This document shows, in pieces, positions 45,625 through 54,776 of a stretch of 64,000 nt of DNA (its first letter is position 1; each line of letters opens with the position of its first letter). The DNA is taken from positions 1-64,000 of the forward strand of contig CALWRH010000007.1 of NCBI GenBank assembly GCA_944383895.1. Reading direction: 5' to 3'. The position numbers were made by a program, and so were the translations under genes. Source of the DNA: an uncultured Christensenellaceae bacterium (GTDB lineage Bacteria > Bacillota > Clostridia > Christensenellales > UBA3700). The notes beneath the pieces were generated by a model. That model saw only the letters and a program-made list of their open reading frames with translations. It was not told the DNA's origin and did no database searches.

Positions 45625-46701
45625 TCACTCCCCGACGAATTGATATACGGCAAGCGCAGCCGCCGCCTCTATCACGGGCAGCGCGCGCACGACTATGCAC
45701 GGGTCGTGTCTGCCTTTGAGCGAAAGTTTTACGTTTTCGCCCGTAGCGACGTTTACCGTATCCTGTTCTTTGAAAATAGACGCCGTGGGCTTTATCGCCA
45801 CGTTGAACACGACAGGCATACCCGTGGTGATTCCGCCGAGCACGCCTCCGTTGTTGTTCGTAAGCGTGCGCAGAACGCCGTCCTCGCCGTAATGCCAGCT
45901 GTCGTTTGCCTCACTGCCGCGCATTTCTGTGATCCCGAAACCGTTGCCGAACTCTACGCCCTTTACCGCGGGCACCGAGAACAGCAATGACGAAAGCACG
46001 CTTTCAATACTGTCGAACAGCGGATCTCCGAGCCCTGCTTTGAGCCCCGTTACCGCACACTCTATCCTGCCGCCCACGCTGTCGCCGTCCGCTCTCGCGC
46101 TTGCGATAACTTTTCTTATATCGTCTTCTTTGCTCTTGTCGAGAAGAGGCAGCACCGCGCTTTTGAGAGAGCTTATCTCTTCAGCGGTTATCTCGGTACC
46201 GAACCTTCTGTCTTTTACGTCCGCAACGGAAAGGATATGAGAAACCACTTGTATGCCTTTATTTTTAAGAAGTTGTCTTGCTATCGCTCCCGCAAAGACG
46301 AGCGGCGCTGTAAGTCTTCCAGAACTTGCTCCTCCGCCTCTGTAATCGTTGAAACCGTCGTATTTCACCTTGTATCCGTAATCTGAATGACTCGGGCGCA
46401 TAACGTCCCTGAGCTGTGAGTAATCCTTGGATTTTACGTTGGTATTTCTGATAACCGCGCATATCGGAGTGCCTTCCGCCACGCCGTCCATGACTCCGCA
46501 GAGGATCTCGACATCGTCCGCCTCTGTCCTCGGGGTGGAAAACTCTCCGCCGTTGGGCGCGCGTCTTGCCATCTGAACTTTTATTTCGTCGAAGTTTATC
46601 TTTAGTCCCGCGGGCACGCCGTCCACGACCACGCCTATCGCCGCGCTGTGGGATTCTCCGAAAACGCTTATTTTAAGTTTGTTTCCCCATACTCCGCTCA
46701 T
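45625..46701 (-). CDS. aroC: Chorismate synthase
   Basis: A 358-residue enzyme using reduced FMN to eliminate phosphate from EPSP. The N-terminal signature GESHSAAIGVVVDGVPAG, RRAPNGGEFSTPRTE, and RGGGASSGRLTAP with conserved Arg/Ser residues are present; MRGSEAND and RHDPCIVVRA follow. Full length. Confidence 0.97.
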   Translation of the reverse strand: MSGVWGNKLKISVFGESHSAAIGVVVDGVPAGLKINFDEIKVQMARRAPNGGEFSTPRTEADDVEILCGVMDGVAEGTPICAVIRNTNVKSKDYSQLRDVMRPSHSDYGYKVKYDGFNDYRGGGASSGRLTAPLVFAGAIARQLLKNKGIQVVSHILSVADVKDRRFGTEITAEEISSLKSAVLPLLDKSKEDDIRKVIASARADGDSVGGRIECAVTGLKAGLGDPLFDSIESVLSSLLFSVPAVKGVEFGNGFGITEMRGSEANDSWHYGEDGVLRTLTNNNGGVLGGITTGMPVVFNVAIKPTASIFKEQDTVNVATGENVKLSLKGRHDPCIVVRALPVIEAAAALAVYQFVGE

Positions 46702-47933
46702 CTTACATTTCCTCCCAAAGCCTTGTATCTCTCAAGAAAATCGGGGTACGACTTGGCAATGCACGAAAAGTCGTCCACCGTAATCGGTTTTTTGCACCTT
46801 GTCGCCGCTATCGCGAGCGTCATGGCTATTCTGTGATCGTTGAAAGAGCTGACTTTTACGCCGCCCTCGAACTCGTCTTTGCCGCAGAAGATCAGATCGT
46901 CGCCCTTTCTCTTAACGTCCGCGCCTATCGCGGTTAGCTGAGTGTACACCGCATCGAGCCTGTCGCACTCTTTGATCTTGAGTCTTGAGAGCCCCGTAAG
47001 TCTTGTAACGCCCTTTCTCAAAGCGCACGCCACCGCGAAAACGGGTATGATGTCGGGACAATCCTCTCCGTCAAATACGAGATCTCCGCTTTCGTCAAGC
47101 CTGTCGAGATAGTCTTTTATCACCTTGTCGCCCTGCGCGCTGGACAGATTGAGTCCCTCTACCTTTACGTCTGAACCTATACGGTTGGCAACGAGATAAA
47201 ACGCCGCCTGCGACCAGTCGCCTTCCACCTCTGTATCCAGAGGTTTATAAGTCTGCCCGCCTTTTATCTCAAAAGTGCGGTCTCCGTCGTAACAAACTTC
47301 TATACCCGCCTCGCCGAGCGACTGCATAGTAAGGTCTATATATCCTTTTGAGTAAAGCGGCGTAGTCAGCTCTATCGTGCTGTCGCCGTCTGCAAGCGGA
47401 AAAGCGAACAGAAGTCCGCTTATAAACTGGGAGCTGACGTCGCCTCTTACGCGGTAACGCCCTGCGGGCAACGCGCCTTTTACCGTGAGATCGAGAGATC
47501 CCGTCTCCGCGCTTTTGTCGACGTAAAAAAGCCCTGCGGATTTCCACAGCTCTTCGAACACCGTCATAGGTCTTACTCCGAGCTTTCCTCTGCCCGTAAA
47601 ATGCGTATGCCCCTGATTTACCGCGGCACATACGGGAAGACACATCCTTAGCGTTGATCCGCTTTCGTTGCAAAAAGCCTCAACGTCTGCGTTCACTCCC
47701 TGCGTGCCCTGTACGCAAAGGACTCCGTCGTCTTCTTTTATCTCTGCTCCGACGGCGCGCATAACGCCTGTCGTAGCCTCTATATCCTTGCTGAACTGAA
47801 TTCCTCTTATCGTGCTTTTTCCGTGCGCAAGCGAGGCGCATATTATCGCCCTGTGCGCCAGACTCTTTGAAGGCGGAACTTTTACTCCGCCTTTGAGTGT
47901 AGATTTAGAAAAAGTCAGATTTTCAAGCGTCAT
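46698..47933 (-). CDS. aroA: 3-Phosphoshikimate 1-carboxyvinyltransferase (EPSP synthase)
   Basis: A 411-residue enzyme adding enolpyruvate to shikimate-3-phosphate. PPSKSLAHRAII binds substrate, NESGSTLRM carries the phosphate-binding loop, and RIKECDR plus NDHRIAM are the C-terminal signatures. The loop has NESGSTLRM rather than the glyphosate-tolerant variants; I do not infer tolerance. Overlaps aroC and aroB by 4 and 1 nt. Confidence 0.97.
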   Translation of the reverse strand: MTLENLTFSKSTLKGGVKVPPSKSLAHRAIICASLAHGKSTIRGIQFSKDIEATTGVMRAVGAEIKEDDGVLCVQGTQGVNADVEAFCNESGSTLRMCLPVCAAVNQGHTHFTGRGKLGVRPMTVFEELWKSAGLFYVDKSAETGSLDLTVKGALPAGRYRVRGDVSSQFISGLLFAFPLADGDSTIELTTPLYSKGYIDLTMQSLGEAGIEVCYDGDRTFEIKGGQTYKPLDTEVEGDWSQAAFYLVANRIGSDVKVEGLNLSSAQGDKVIKDYLDRLDESGDLVFDGEDCPDIIPVFAVACALRKGVTRLTGLSRLKIKECDRLDAVYTQLTAIGADVKRKGDDLIFCGKDEFEGGVKVSSFNDHRIAMTLAIAATRCKKPITVDDFSCIAKSYPDFLERYKALGGNVR

Positions 47934-48976
47934 CAGTCAAAAAACTCCGCGGTAGTGGGATAGAGATAGCTCTCTCCTATCCTGTCAAGCAATACCGCAA
48001 CGAGCTTGTCTCCCATATTTTTTTTGTCGTTTACCACGCCTTTCACGACCTCTTTAACGGGCGCGTCGTCTTCGGACGGCAAACCGTACATTGCACAGAC
48101 AGCCGCGATGCGCTCCGCCGTACCCTTTTGCGTGAGTCCTCTTGCTTCCGCGCGGCGGCAGACCTCGTACATCCCTATCGCGACCGCGTTGCCGTGAGAG
48201 AGTTTTTCGAATTTATAATACTTTTCGAGAGCGTGTCCGTAAGTGTGCCCGAAATTGAGGAGCATCCTGTCCCCTTTGTCTTTTTCGTCCTTTTCTACCA
48301 CTTCGCGCTTTATGTCGCAACAGCGGTATATGACCTCGTCCAATACGGGCACGAGTCCTTGTTTTCCCGCGCACTTTTCGAGTTTGTCGAAAAGCTCCGC
48401 ATCCTTTATACAGCCGTATTTGATGACTTCAGCCATACCGTCCGTAAAAAACGCGTCGGTAAGCGTGCCGAGAGCGTCTACGTCTATGAGAACGGTTTCA
48501 GGCTGATAGAACGCGCCCACGAGATTTTTACCTTCGGGCAGATCGACAGCCACTTTGCCGCCTATGCTGCTGTCAACCTGAGCAAGGAGCGACGTAGGTA
48601 TCTGCACGAAACCTATGCCGCGGAGATAAGTCGCCGCCACAAAGCCGCAAAGATCTCCTATCACTCCTCCGCCGAGCGCGACAAGAGCGTCTTTTCTCGT
48701 GATCTTTTCTTCAAGCAGTTTTGAATATATCTTCGGCAGAATATCGAAGGACTTGGTTTTCTCGCCGTGAGGCAATACGCAAAGACTTACAATATATCCC
48801 GCCTTAGAGAGTGAAGAAACCACGTCGTCCGCATACAGCTTTGCGACGTTGTCGTCGGTAAGCACGCAAAGCTTTTTGCCGTCGCGTTTAATATATTTGC
48901 CGACGTCTTTCAGCAGACCTCTTTCGAAGATTATATCGTAGCTGTTTTTGCCGAGATCGACGTGAAGTTTACGCAT
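47933..48976 (-). CDS. aroB: 3-Dehydroquinate synthase
   Basis: A 347-residue NAD- and metal-dependent enzyme closing the ring from DAHP. GGGVIGDLCGFVAATYLRG is the NAD/substrate signature, and PTSLLAQVDSSIGGK, EVIKYGCI and FGHTYGHALE (metal ligands) follow. The second step of the pathway, directly after aroF. Confidence 0.97.
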   Translation of the reverse strand: MRKLHVDLGKNSYDIIFERGLLKDVGKYIKRDGKKLCVLTDDNVAKLYADDVVSSLSKAGYIVSLCVLPHGEKTKSFDILPKIYSKLLEEKITRKDALVALGGGVIGDLCGFVAATYLRGIGFVQIPTSLLAQVDSSIGGKVAVDLPEGKNLVGAFYQPETVLIDVDALGTLTDAFFTDGMAEVIKYGCIKDAELFDKLEKCAGKQGLVPVLDEVIYRCCDIKREVVEKDEKDKGDRMLLNFGHTYGHALEKYYKFEKLSHGNAVAIGMYEVCRRAEARGLTQKGTAERIAAVCAMYGLPSEDDAPVKEVVKGVVNDKKNMGDKLVAVLLDRIGESYLYPTTAEFFD

Positions 48977-48977
48977 T

Positions 48978-49991
48978 TCAGACCTCTCTGCCCACTACGG
49001 ATGCTATTTGTCTTATCTGTCCGACGAGATCGTCGAAAACACCCGGTTTGATAGACTGGTTGCCGTCGCAAAGCGCGTGAGCGGGATCGTTGTGAACCTC
49101 TATGATAAGTCCGTCCGCACCGACTGCAACAGCCGCTCTCGCAAGAGGCTCGACCATCCACCATTTACCCGTAGCGTGAGAAGGATCCACGACTATGGGC
49201 AGGTGAGAAAGCTGCTTGACCGCAACGATTGCGCTGAGATCGAGCGTATTTCTCGTATATGTTTCAAAAGTTCTTATGCCTCTTTCGCAGAGGATTATCT
49301 GCTCGTTGCCGCCCGCCATTATGTATTCGGCAGACATGAGCCACTCCTCTATCGTCGCGCTGAGTCCGCGCTTGAGCAGGATAGGCTTTCTCGTCTGACC
49401 GAGCAGACGGAGCAGGTCGAAATTCTGCATATTTCTTGCGCCGACCTGTATCACGTCCACGTCGCGGACGAATATGTCGATATCGAACGGAGACATTATC
49501 TCTGTAACGATAGGAAGACCAGTAACCTCTCTTGCCTCCTTAAGAAGTTCGAGCCCCTGGTATTTGAGCCCCTGGAAAGCGTAAGGAGAAGTGCGGGGTT
49601 TGAACGCGCCGCCGCGCAGGAAATTTGCGCCCGACTGCTTTACCGCCTTGGCTACTTCTACTATCTGCGCCTCGCTCTCGACTGAGCACGGTCCCGCCAT
49701 AAGCGCGAGCTTTTTGCCGCCTACCTTCGTGCCGTTTACATCTACGATCGTCGGCTTGGGGTGGAACATCTTGTTAGCCTTTTTGAAGGGCTCCGCGACG
49801 TGCATTACTTTTTCTACGTTATGGTTAGCCTCGATCTGCGTCGGGTCGATCTTGCTCGTATCGCCCACAAGACCGAGAATTATAAGATCCTGACCGAAAA
49901 CGGGGTTGACCTGAACGCCTAAACCTGTAATTTTGTCTATCAGCTGGTCAACTTCGTTTTTGGGAGTATTCGGTTTGAGAATAACTATCAT
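48978..49991 (-). CDS. aroF: DAHP synthase (type I beta, AroF/AroG-like)
   Basis: A 337-residue 3-deoxy-7-phosphoheptulonate synthase, the entry step to the shikimate pathway. Residues 1-70 form the ferredoxin-like regulatory domain seen in the I-beta class. The barrel has MAGPCSVES, GGAFKPRTSPYAFQG, KRGLSATIEEWL and VDPSHATG with metal and substrate ligands. First gene of an eight-gene operon with promoter 50025-50053; AGAGGT before the ATG. Feedback control through the N-terminal domain is likely from the family. Confidence 0.96.
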   Translation of the reverse strand: MIVILKPNTPKNEVDQLIDKITGLGVQVNPVFGQDLIILGLVGDTSKIDPTQIEANHNVEKVMHVAEPFKKANKMFHPKPTIVDVNGTKVGGKKLALMAGPCSVESEAQIVEVAKAVKQSGANFLRGGAFKPRTSPYAFQGLKYQGLELLKEAREVTGLPIVTEIMSPFDIDIFVRDVDVIQVGARNMQNFDLLRLLGQTRKPILLKRGLSATIEEWLMSAEYIMAGGNEQIILCERGIRTFETYTRNTLDLSAIVAVKQLSHLPIVVDPSHATGKWWMVEPLARAAVAVGADGLIIEVHNDPAHALCDGNQSIKPGVFDDLVGQIRQIASVVGREV

Positions 49992-50024
49992 AGGTATTAC
50001 CTCTCGGAAAATATTATCTTTTAC

Positions 50025-50053
50025 ATTTTACACTAACGCGCGCAAATAATCAA
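50025..50053 (-). promoter_or_regulatory. Promoter of the aromatic operon
   Basis: TTGATT (50053-50048), 17 nt, TAAAAT (50030-50025) on the minus strand; leader of about 27 nt. Confidence 0.7.
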
Positions 50054-50065
50054 GAATACGCGCGA

Positions 50066-50099
50066 TTTTCTTCGCGTTTTTTCGCGCCCGCGAAGAAAA
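50066..50099. promoter_or_regulatory. Palindrome just upstream of the aromatic operon promoter
   Basis: TTTTCTTCGCG (50066-50076) and CGCGAAGAAAA (50089-50099) form 11-bp inverted arms 12 nt apart, starting 13 nt upstream of the -35 box. A further CTTTTCTTCG lies at about 50114-50123. It has no U tract, so an operator is more likely than a terminator; the protein is unknown. Confidence 0.5.
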
Positions 50100-50130
50100 G
50101 CAACTCAAAAAGACTTTTCTTCGACAAAAA

Positions 50131-50161
50131 GCAAAAAAAACACCCGCCCATACGGACGGGT
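50131..50161 (-). terminator. Terminator of leuA
   Basis: ACCCGTCC/GGGCGGGT stem (one G-U pair) followed by eight T residues on the minus strand. Confidence 0.92.
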
Positions 50162-50182
50162 AAATGCAAGATGCGATATTCT

Positions 50183-51847
50183 TTATTTTGTTTCAGTAAG
50201 CATTTTGTTTATTGCGCTGACAAGTGCGGAAACAGATGCCGCGATGATGTCGTTGTGGATGCCTACGCCCCACACTTTCTTATCGCCGTACTCAACGCAG
50301 ACGTATGCAACTGCCTGCGACTTTGACGTAGTGGTGAGCGCGTGCTCGTGATATTCCGCTATCGTATAGTTGCGCGGTACGATATTCCTGAGCGCGTTGT
50401 TGACAGCGTCGAGTCTTCCGTTTCCGATACCTGAAAGCTCCTGTATCTTGCCGTCGTATTCTACGGTTACGACGGTATGGATATCGCCCTTTTGCTGATA
50501 ATGATGTTCGAAAAGCTTGATCGGCTCTACGATATTGACGTAATTCTTTTCGAATATATCCATGACCTCGTCGGGTTTGAGCTCTTTATGCGCGTGATCG
50601 CTGACCGACTTTACGAGATATCCGAAAGATTCTCTCATATTCTGCGGCAACACGAAACCGTAAGCGTTCTCGAGCAGATAAGCGACGCCGCCCTTGCCTG
50701 ACTGACTGTTTATGCGGATAACGTCTGCCTCGTATACTCTGCCGACGTCGTGCGGGTCTATCGGGAGATACGGCACGTTCCAGACGTCGAGCTTGTTTGC
50801 CTTGCGGTAATTCATACCCTTAGCGATAGCGTCCTGATGCGATCCGCTGAACGCGGCGAATACGAGTCTTCCGCCGTAAGGCTGACGGTCGTTGACATGC
50901 AATCCCGTCGCCTTTTCGTATGCCTCGCATACGGCGGGCATATCCGAGAAATCGAGCTTGGGATCTACGCCCTGCATATACATATTCATTGCAACGGTGA
51001 CTATATCCGCGTTGCCCGTGCGCTCGCCGTTGCCGAAAAGCGTACCTTCTATTCTGTCCGCGCCTGCGAGCAAACCGAGTTCGCAGTCCGCGACCGCGCA
51101 ACCTCTGTCGTTATGCGGATGCAGAGAAATGATCACGTTTTCTCTGTCGTGAAGGTTCTTGGACATGAATTCTATCTGCTGTGCATAGACGTGAGGAGAA
51201 CTCATTTCTACCGTCGCGGGCAGATTGATTATGACCTTCGCGTCGGGGGTAGGTTTCCAGATATCTATGACCGCATTGCATATCTCAAGCGCAAATTCAG
51301 GCTCCGTACCCGTAAAACTCTCGGGCGAATATTCAAAGAAGAAATTGCCCTCCGTCTTTTTTGCGTAATCCACGAGAAGTTTTGCGCCCGTCGTGGCGAT
51401 CTCTATAATTTTGTCTTTAGGCTTTTTGAACACCTGCTCTCTCTGCGCCACGGACGTAGAGTTGTAGAGGTGAACTATCGCCCTTTTCGCGCCTTTGAGA
51501 GCCTCGAAAGTCTTGGCTATGATGTGTTCTCTCGACTGAGTAAGCACCTGTATGGTAACGTCGTCGGGGATGAGATTTTTCTCTATAAGAGCGCGCAGAA
51601 ATTCATATTCCGTTTCGCTTGCCGCGGGGAATCCGACTTCTATCTCTTTGAAACCTATCTTGCAAAGGAACGTGAAAAATTCCAGCTTCTGATCGAGGCT
51701 CATCGGTACGACGAGAGCCTGGTTTCCGTCGCGCAAATCCACGCTGCACCACGCGGGAGCCTTGTCGATGCTGTCTTTTTTGACCCAATCGTTGCACTCC
51801 TCAGGCGGCATAAAGTAACCCTTGCGGTACTTTTCAAAATTTTTCAT
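50183..51847 (-). CDS. leuA: 2-Isopropylmalate synthase
   Basis: A 554-residue enzyme condensing acetyl-CoA with 2-oxoisovalerate, the committed leucine step. The barrel has DLRDGNQAL, EVGFPAAS, HPHNDRGCAVAD and the GNGERTGNAD motif with metal-binding His/Asn. A linker and C-terminal regulatory domain (about 430-554, with GIGNGRLDAVNNAL) bind leucine for feedback control. It is the longer LeuA form seen in actinobacteria and yeast-like enzymes. A leucine-type T-box upstream adds transcript control. leuB, leuC and leuD are not in the window. Confidence 0.95.
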   Translation of the reverse strand: MKNFEKYRKGYFMPPEECNDWVKKDSIDKAPAWCSVDLRDGNQALVVPMSLDQKLEFFTFLCKIGFKEIEVGFPAASETEYEFLRALIEKNLIPDDVTIQVLTQSREHIIAKTFEALKGAKRAIVHLYNSTSVAQREQVFKKPKDKIIEIATTGAKLLVDYAKKTEGNFFFEYSPESFTGTEPEFALEICNAVIDIWKPTPDAKVIINLPATVEMSSPHVYAQQIEFMSKNLHDRENVIISLHPHNDRGCAVADCELGLLAGADRIEGTLFGNGERTGNADIVTVAMNMYMQGVDPKLDFSDMPAVCEAYEKATGLHVNDRQPYGGRLVFAAFSGSHQDAIAKGMNYRKANKLDVWNVPYLPIDPHDVGRVYEADVIRINSQSGKGGVAYLLENAYGFVLPQNMRESFGYLVKSVSDHAHKELKPDEVMDIFEKNYVNIVEPIKLFEHHYQQKGDIHTVVTVEYDGKIQELSGIGNGRLDAVNNALRNIVPRNYTIAEYHEHALTTTSKSQAVAYVCVEYGDKKVWGVGIHNDIIAASVSALVSAINKMLTETK

Positions 51848-51858
51848 ATACCCTCCGT

Positions 51859-52136
51859 GAAAAAATAACAGCCGTCGTCTTTAAGAGACGAAGGCTGCGT
51901 TTCGTGGTACCACTCTTATTTGACTTCTCCCCGCCGTGCGGCTACGTCGCAAACGCGACTCAAGGGGAAAGATCCTCTTTCTGCTGTAACGGGCTTCACC
52001 CGGCAGAGCTGACTGTTCACTCTGCGGACTCCGAGGCGAGTTCGTCTGTCGTAGCGTCCGCTTTTCACCTGCCGCGGCTCTCTGTGCACCCGTATCCGAC
52101 TAATATTCCTCTTCTTTGTCCAAAAAATATTTAGAT
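51859..52136 (-). promoter_or_regulatory. T-box riboswitch of leuA
   Basis: Minus-strand leader with T-box sequence AGAGTGGTACCACG (complement of about 51902-51915) in the antiterminator position. It is followed by a terminator hairpin CAGCC-TCGTCT/AGACGA-CGGCTG and U run (51859-51898). A long stem I region carries GAACTCGCC. I read CTC (Leu) as the specifier, tentatively, which agrees with leuA. Uncharged tRNA-Leu would stabilise read-through. Confidence 0.92.
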
Positions 52137-52143
52137 TGTTTCT

Positions 52144-52172
52144 ATCATATTGTATTTTGGCTTTTATGTCAA
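52144..52172 (-). promoter_or_regulatory. Promoter of the T-box/leuA transcript
   Basis: TTGACA (52172-52167), 17 nt, TATGAT (52149-52144) on the minus strand. Confidence 0.87.
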
Positions 52173-52216
52173 GCGTTTTTTGAAAATCCGCCTCCGCACG
52201 ACACTAAATGCATTTA

Positions 52217-52275
52217 CGCAGCGCAAAACACGAGCTTTGACCATATTATGCAGTTGCGGCGTTTTGCGTTACGCT
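52217..52275. repeat. Imperfect inverted repeat after the DUF47 gene
   Basis: ACGCAGCGCAAAAC near 52217 and GTTTTGCGTTACGC near 52261 form arms about 30 nt apart just past the stop of the minus-strand DUF47 gene. It may help end that transcript; there is no clear U tract. Confidence 0.4.
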
Positions 52276-52277
52276 CG

Positions 52278-52877
52278 TCATAGCGACATAAGCGCGTCGA
52301 GCAGGCTGTCCATAGCTACGTCCGCTACGTCCGCGGTGGTATTGAGATGGCGGTAGATCTCTCTGTACTTGAATATCTCGTGTATGTCCGACGTATCGAA
52401 CAGCCTTGCGAGCGCCTTATAATATGCCGCGCCCACTTTGTTTTCGAGGCTCTTGACTTTTATCGCCTCGTCGCGGGATATACTCTTGTGTTTTTCCATA
52501 TTGGCGACCGCTTTCTGAATATGCTGCGTGATATCCAGAAGTATGGACACCATTTTTATCATATCTTCGTTGGGTTTTACGCTGAAAAGTCTTGTTTCGT
52601 CTACCGTGGTCTTGGCATAGTCGAGTATCTCATCGAGTTGTCTTGAAAGATCGAAAATATCGTTTCTTTCCATCGGAGTGATAAACGTTTTGTTGAGCTC
52701 GTCGATAAGGACGCGCCTGACCATATCGCCCTCATCCTCAATAGAAATGACATTGTCGCCGAACTTTTCGTCACACGTCGTGCAGTAATCGTAAAGAGCC
52801 TGCATACCGCGCACCATAGCGTCGCACTGCTTAGCGAGCAAACCGAAAAAATCCGTTTTTTTCTTGAATAAAGCCAT
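52278..52877 (-). CDS. DUF47/PhoU-like phosphate transport regulator
   Basis: A 199-residue all-helical cytosolic protein of the DUF47 (UPF0111) family, distant relatives of PhoU. It starts MALFKKKTDFFGLLAKQCD and shows the family pattern IEDEGDMVRRVLIDELNKTFITPMER. Such proteins are found next to low-affinity PiT phosphate carriers and are thought to modulate them. Here the gene follows pit by 17 nt. GGAGG lies upstream of the ATG at 52877. Confidence 0.92.
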   Translation of the reverse strand: MALFKKKTDFFGLLAKQCDAMVRGMQALYDYCTTCDEKFGDNVISIEDEGDMVRRVLIDELNKTFITPMERNDIFDLSRQLDEILDYAKTTVDETRLFSVKPNEDMIKMVSILLDITQHIQKAVANMEKHKSISRDEAIKVKSLENKVGAAYYKALARLFDTSDIHEIFKYREIYRHLNTTADVADVAMDSLLDALMSL

Positions 52878-52894
52878 AAATTTTCCTCCGCAAT

Positions 52895-53926
52895 TCACCT
52901 TACTATCATCAATTTGAGCAGAAAACCGACGAACGCGCCCAGGCAAGCCGCAACAGGGAACGTAAGCAGCCAGCTCGAAAATATCTTCTTTGCCCTTCCC
53001 CAGCGCACCGCGCTCACTCTATCCGCGATACCGACGCCGATTATGCTCGAAGAAACGACCTGCCCCGTACTTATAGGTATACCTGTGAACGAACACGTAA
53101 GCGCAACTGCTGCTGTCGAAACCTGCGCGGTAAACGACTGAAGCGTGCCGACTCTGTATATTTTCTTCCCGACCGCGTAAATAAGTCTGTATCCGCCGAA
53201 CACGATCCCCGCCATGATAGCTACCGATATCAACGCGACGATCCAGAAAGAAAACTCGTAAGTTTCTATATCGACTCCTTTGCATACCGCAAGCGTAAGC
53301 AGATATATACCCATAGTTTTCTGAACGTTGTTGATAGAGATAGACGTACTCATAACAATTACGTTGAATACCTGAGCGGCTTTGAAGAACTTTTTTACGC
53401 TCCTGTCGAGATACACGCACACCGCTCTGAACAGCTTGTCGAGAAGATACCCGACCGTCATACATATGAGCGGCGTCAGAAATACCATAAGTATGACTTT
53501 GAGTCCTACGGCTGTCCAATTGACGCAATCAAAACCGAAACAGACTATCGCAGCACCTACAAGTCCGCCGAGCAACGTGTGCGACGTACTGTTTGGGACG
53601 GATACTAGCACGCATATCACCGACCACACGAGTGCGGCTATCATGGTTGACAGCATAAACACAAATCCCGCCTTGGGATCTACGCTCTCGAGCGTTTCGC
53701 TGTAAACAAGGCTGCCCACCGTTCTCGCAACGCTGTCGCTTCTCAGAAAATAACATATGACTATCGGCGCGATTAGCATTACTGCTCCCGCAATAATAAG
53801 AGCGTATCTCGCCTTTATCGCACGCGTAGCAACACAGGTGGCGACGGCATTTGCTCCGTCGGAAAACCCCATGTAAAAAGTGTATAAAACGGCAAAAACC
53901 ATTACTACGATTATGTACGCGTTCAT
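52895..53926 (-). CDS. PiT-family inorganic phosphate transporter
   Basis: A 343-residue membrane carrier with about ten helices. The two inverted PiT signatures are seen: GFSDGANAVATCVATRAI near residue 20 and VMSTSISINNVQKTMG in the second half, plus SVPNSTSHTLLGGLVGA. It takes up phosphate with H+ or Na+ at low affinity. The start at 53926 has a GGGG-type ribosome site 6 nt upstream; extensions to 53998 run through the promoter. Forms an operon with the DUF47 gene. Confidence 0.94.
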   Translation of the reverse strand: MNAYIIVVMVFAVLYTFYMGFSDGANAVATCVATRAIKARYALIIAGAVMLIAPIVICYFLRSDSVARTVGSLVYSETLESVDPKAGFVFMLSTMIAALVWSVICVLVSVPNSTSHTLLGGLVGAAIVCFGFDCVNWTAVGLKVILMVFLTPLICMTVGYLLDKLFRAVCVYLDRSVKKFFKAAQVFNVIVMSTSISINNVQKTMGIYLLTLAVCKGVDIETYEFSFWIVALISVAIMAGIVFGGYRLIYAVGKKIYRVGTLQSFTAQVSTAAVALTCSFTGIPISTGQVVSSSIIGVGIADRVSAVRWGRAKKIFSSWLLTFPVAACLGAFVGFLLKLMIVR

Positions 53927-53962
53927 CTTATGCCCCGATAATACTCTTTTTCCTATGCATAA

Positions 53963-53991
53963 ATTATACATTAAAACGCTTTGAGTTTCAA
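53963..53991 (-). promoter_or_regulatory. Promoter of the pit-DUF47 operon
   Basis: TTGAAA (53991-53986), 17 nt, TATAAT (53968-53963) on the minus strand. Confidence 0.82.
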
Positions 53992-53998
53992 TATGCAT

Positions 53999-54709
53999 TT
54001 GTGCGCGGGATAATATAATATATTATATTTCTGAAGAACAATAAATACAATGCAAAATTATAATTTTTTTATGGATTTTACGGTTGTCGTTTTCATACGG
54101 ATAAAAACAAACTTGCGCTGTTTGCGTCCGAATATTGATAATTGATAATAATTAATAATAATTGATAATACTAAAATATAAGAATTATATTTCAAACTGT
54201 CCTAATTGAAACGCAATAATTTTTTATAAAATTTCCCCATGCGATTAATGTACAAAATCAAGCATATATCGAATGTTGAATATCAGCATCTCTTCCCCTT
54301 GTTACTCCGCGCAGCCACCTTCGTCCGCCCCATCAGCTGCAAACAAAAGCACTTTATTTTCATGGCTCGTCGTATTTCATTTTCGCAAAGCGTTGAAGAC
54401 CGCTACAATTCTTTGCCGACTCGCTACGATTTTCCGCGTTGTAAAAATAAAGCCTTATATGACTCTCAACTCCCTTCTTAATAGTTTCGGCTAAATTAAG
54501 TTTTACACTCGCCCTTATCCGCGTCCTCGGAGCGACACTTCGTCTTGTTTGCGTATCTTCTTCGCGTTATTTGCCCGACCTGTCGTTTTTTTGTCTTCCT
54601 TACGGATAAAGTCAAAACCGCGCATGGATTTATCTTCTCAGATGCATCGTGTTTACTCAGGATAAATTTTGTTTTATATTAAACGATCTTTTTACAACGC
54701 TTAACAGTC
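53999..54709. other. Gene-poor intergenic stretch
   Basis: About 700 bases without a credible gene. 54131-54172 is an AT-rich run of degenerate TTGATAATAA units. The remainder has frames of up to 80 codons, without ribosome sites and with unnatural composition. No RNA motif was recognised. It may be decayed accessory DNA. Confidence 0.5.
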
Positions 54710-54742
54710 AAAAAAATCCGCGCGGGAGTTCCCGTGCGGAAG
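54710..54742 (-). terminator. Terminator of the trpB2 gene
   Basis: CCGCACGGG/CCCGCGCGG stem followed by ATTTTTTT on the minus strand, about 40 nt past the stop. Confidence 0.92.
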
Positions 54743-54776
54743 TTTTATCTTTTTATATTTCGTCTGCTTAATCCTG

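Noticed and set aside
50750..51868. Antisense frame of 372 codons opposite leuA
   Set aside because: Shadow frame that also enters the T-box leader; no coding evidence.
54239..54494. Two short plus-strand frames (80 and 73 codons)
   Set aside because: They overlap each other in different frames, lack ribosome sites and have no recognisable features.
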